A stretch of 15,595 bases of DNA, from positions 1-15,595 of the forward strand of contig JAZOAK010000040.1 of assembly GCA_045595445.1 (NCBI GenBank). The letters are read 5' to 3'. Below are positions 15,117 to 15,595 of this stretch, piece after piece (positions within the stretch are counted from its first letter, which is position 1; the number at the start of each line of letters is the position of its first letter). A model generated the notes under the pieces. The model was not told the origin of the DNA and did no database searches. It was given only the letters and a program-made list of their open reading frames with translations. This DNA comes from RGIG3009 sp045595445 (GTDB taxonomy: Bacteria > Bacillota > Clostridia > Oscillospirales > Acutalibacteraceae). A program made the translations under genes and the position numbers.

Positions 15117-15145
15117 AGTTTATCATAATTTTGGAAAAATAGCAA
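15117..15145 (-). promoter_or_regulatory. Candidate promoter of the SGNH lipoprotein gene
   Basis: On the minus strand TTGCTA (15140-15145) and TAAACT (15117-15122) are 17 bases apart, each a four-of-six match. They lie in the AT-rich gap between the terminator of the partial upstream gene and the SGNH start, about 30 bases before the ATG. Weak but well placed. Confidence 0.4.
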
Positions 15146-15156
15146 TTCTTTTTGGG

Positions 15157-15192
15157 AAAACCGCAGGTAGAACGGTAATCTGCCTGCGGTTT
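15157..15192 (-). terminator. Hairpin terminator of the partial SGNH-like gene
   Basis: On the minus strand a 14-bp stem (arms 15179-15192 and 15158-15171, with one G-T pair) has a seven-base loop and lies 12 bases after the stop codon. The U tract is short, being the four T ending at 15157 and then CCC, so termination may be incomplete. Confidence 0.65.
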
Positions 15193-15204
15193 GTTGTGTA
15201 TGGG

Positions 15205-15595
15205 TTATTTGACGCTTAAAACGGTTCCGTTGAGCAGGAATGCGGCGATTGCCATACGGTCACCGCTGCTCATACGCATTGTGACGGTATGCTCACTATC
15301 CGTGCCGTTTTTGAGTAACATTCTGGCTTTGGGATTGGAATACCCCAGCACGCAATCTAAGGTTTCGAGGCTGCCGCCGTCAACGCTGTATTCCAGCACA
15401 CCGGCATCTTTCGCAAATTCTACCAACACGCCAAAATCCGTGCCTTTGAACGTAACGGTGATGGGTTTATCCGTGGCGGTGGTTTGGACGCAGCCGTTAT
15501 AATGACGGCCGGCATAGGAGAATTTCTCCACCTTTTCCCAGCCCGACGGTACGGGATCTAACGTCGACGTGATGAGGGCGTTCGCCTCGCTCTGC
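15205..15595 (-). CDS. C-terminal part of a second SGNH-type lipoprotein (5' end outside window)
   Basis: The last 130 codons of a gene that enters from the right edge, reading QSEANALITS at the edge and ending AFLLNGTVLSVK. It is clearly related to the C-terminal beta-sandwich of the neighbouring SGNH lipoprotein: both share VQTT/IQTT, TVTFKGT.FG.LVEF, VLEYSVDGG, NPKARMLL, EHT.TMR and the ending AA.LLNGT. The same domain and tandem layout suggest the missing part is also an SGNH hydrolase, but no catalytic residue lies inside the window. The stop codon is at 15205-15207 and a hairpin terminator follows. Confidence 0.82.
   Translation of the reverse strand, partial: QSEANALITSTLDPVPSGWEKVEKFSYAGRHYNGCVQTTATDKPITVTFKGTDFGVLVEFAKDAGVLEYSVDGGSLETLDCVLGYSNPKARMLLKNGTDSEHTVTMRMSSGDRMAIAAFLLNGTVLSVK

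Overview
The window reads as a stretch of chromosome from an uncultured anaerobic Firmicute, probably Clostridia near the Oscillospiraceae and probably from a gut or other polysaccharide-rich habitat. The reasons are strong AGGAGG-type ribosome binding sites, sigma-A-like promoters (TTGACA/TATAAT), clear Rho-independent terminators, Thr-rich lipoproteins, a wall-anchor-like C-terminus on a giant surface protein, and base composition close to balanced. This placement is an inference from style; no rRNA or other marker gene is present.

Layout. (1) 1-9632, leftward: the N-terminal part of a Gfo/Idh/MocA sugar dehydrogenase (runs off the left edge); an FAD-dependent oxidoreductase; a 1983-residue secreted protein made of GLUG-motif superdomains alternating with cadherin-like beta-sandwiches; and a parallel beta-helix lipoprotein. 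The last two probably form one transcript, driven by a strong promoter at 9604-9632 and ended by a long hairpin at 1784-1830. (2) 9784-13707, rightward: a cytosolic Asp-box-type beta-propeller protein with its own promoter and terminator, then a two-gene unit of an amidohydrolase fused to a GNAT-like acyltransferase and, overlapping it by one base, an AraC-family regulator. (3) 13716-15595, leftward: an SGNH/GDSL-type lipoprotein esterase and the C-terminus of a related second one (runs off the right edge). A bidirectional terminator separates blocks 2 and 3.

How it may work together (inference): the pieces fit a regulated glycan-handling locus. Surface proteins would bind or cut a polysaccharide (beta-helix, GLUG protein), SGNH lipoproteins would remove acyl groups, and cytosolic enzymes would process the products (beta-propeller, amidohydrolase-acyltransferase, FAD and NAD(P) oxidoreductases) under the AraC regulator. 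No transporter and no certain glycosidase is in the window, so the substrate cannot be named.

The points most worth following up are the amidohydrolase-acyltransferase fusion, the four-fold architecture and degenerate sorting signal of the giant protein, and a pair of about 19-bp direct repeats with a 20-21 bp period placed just upstream of the beta-helix promoter, as expected for an AraC-type activator site.
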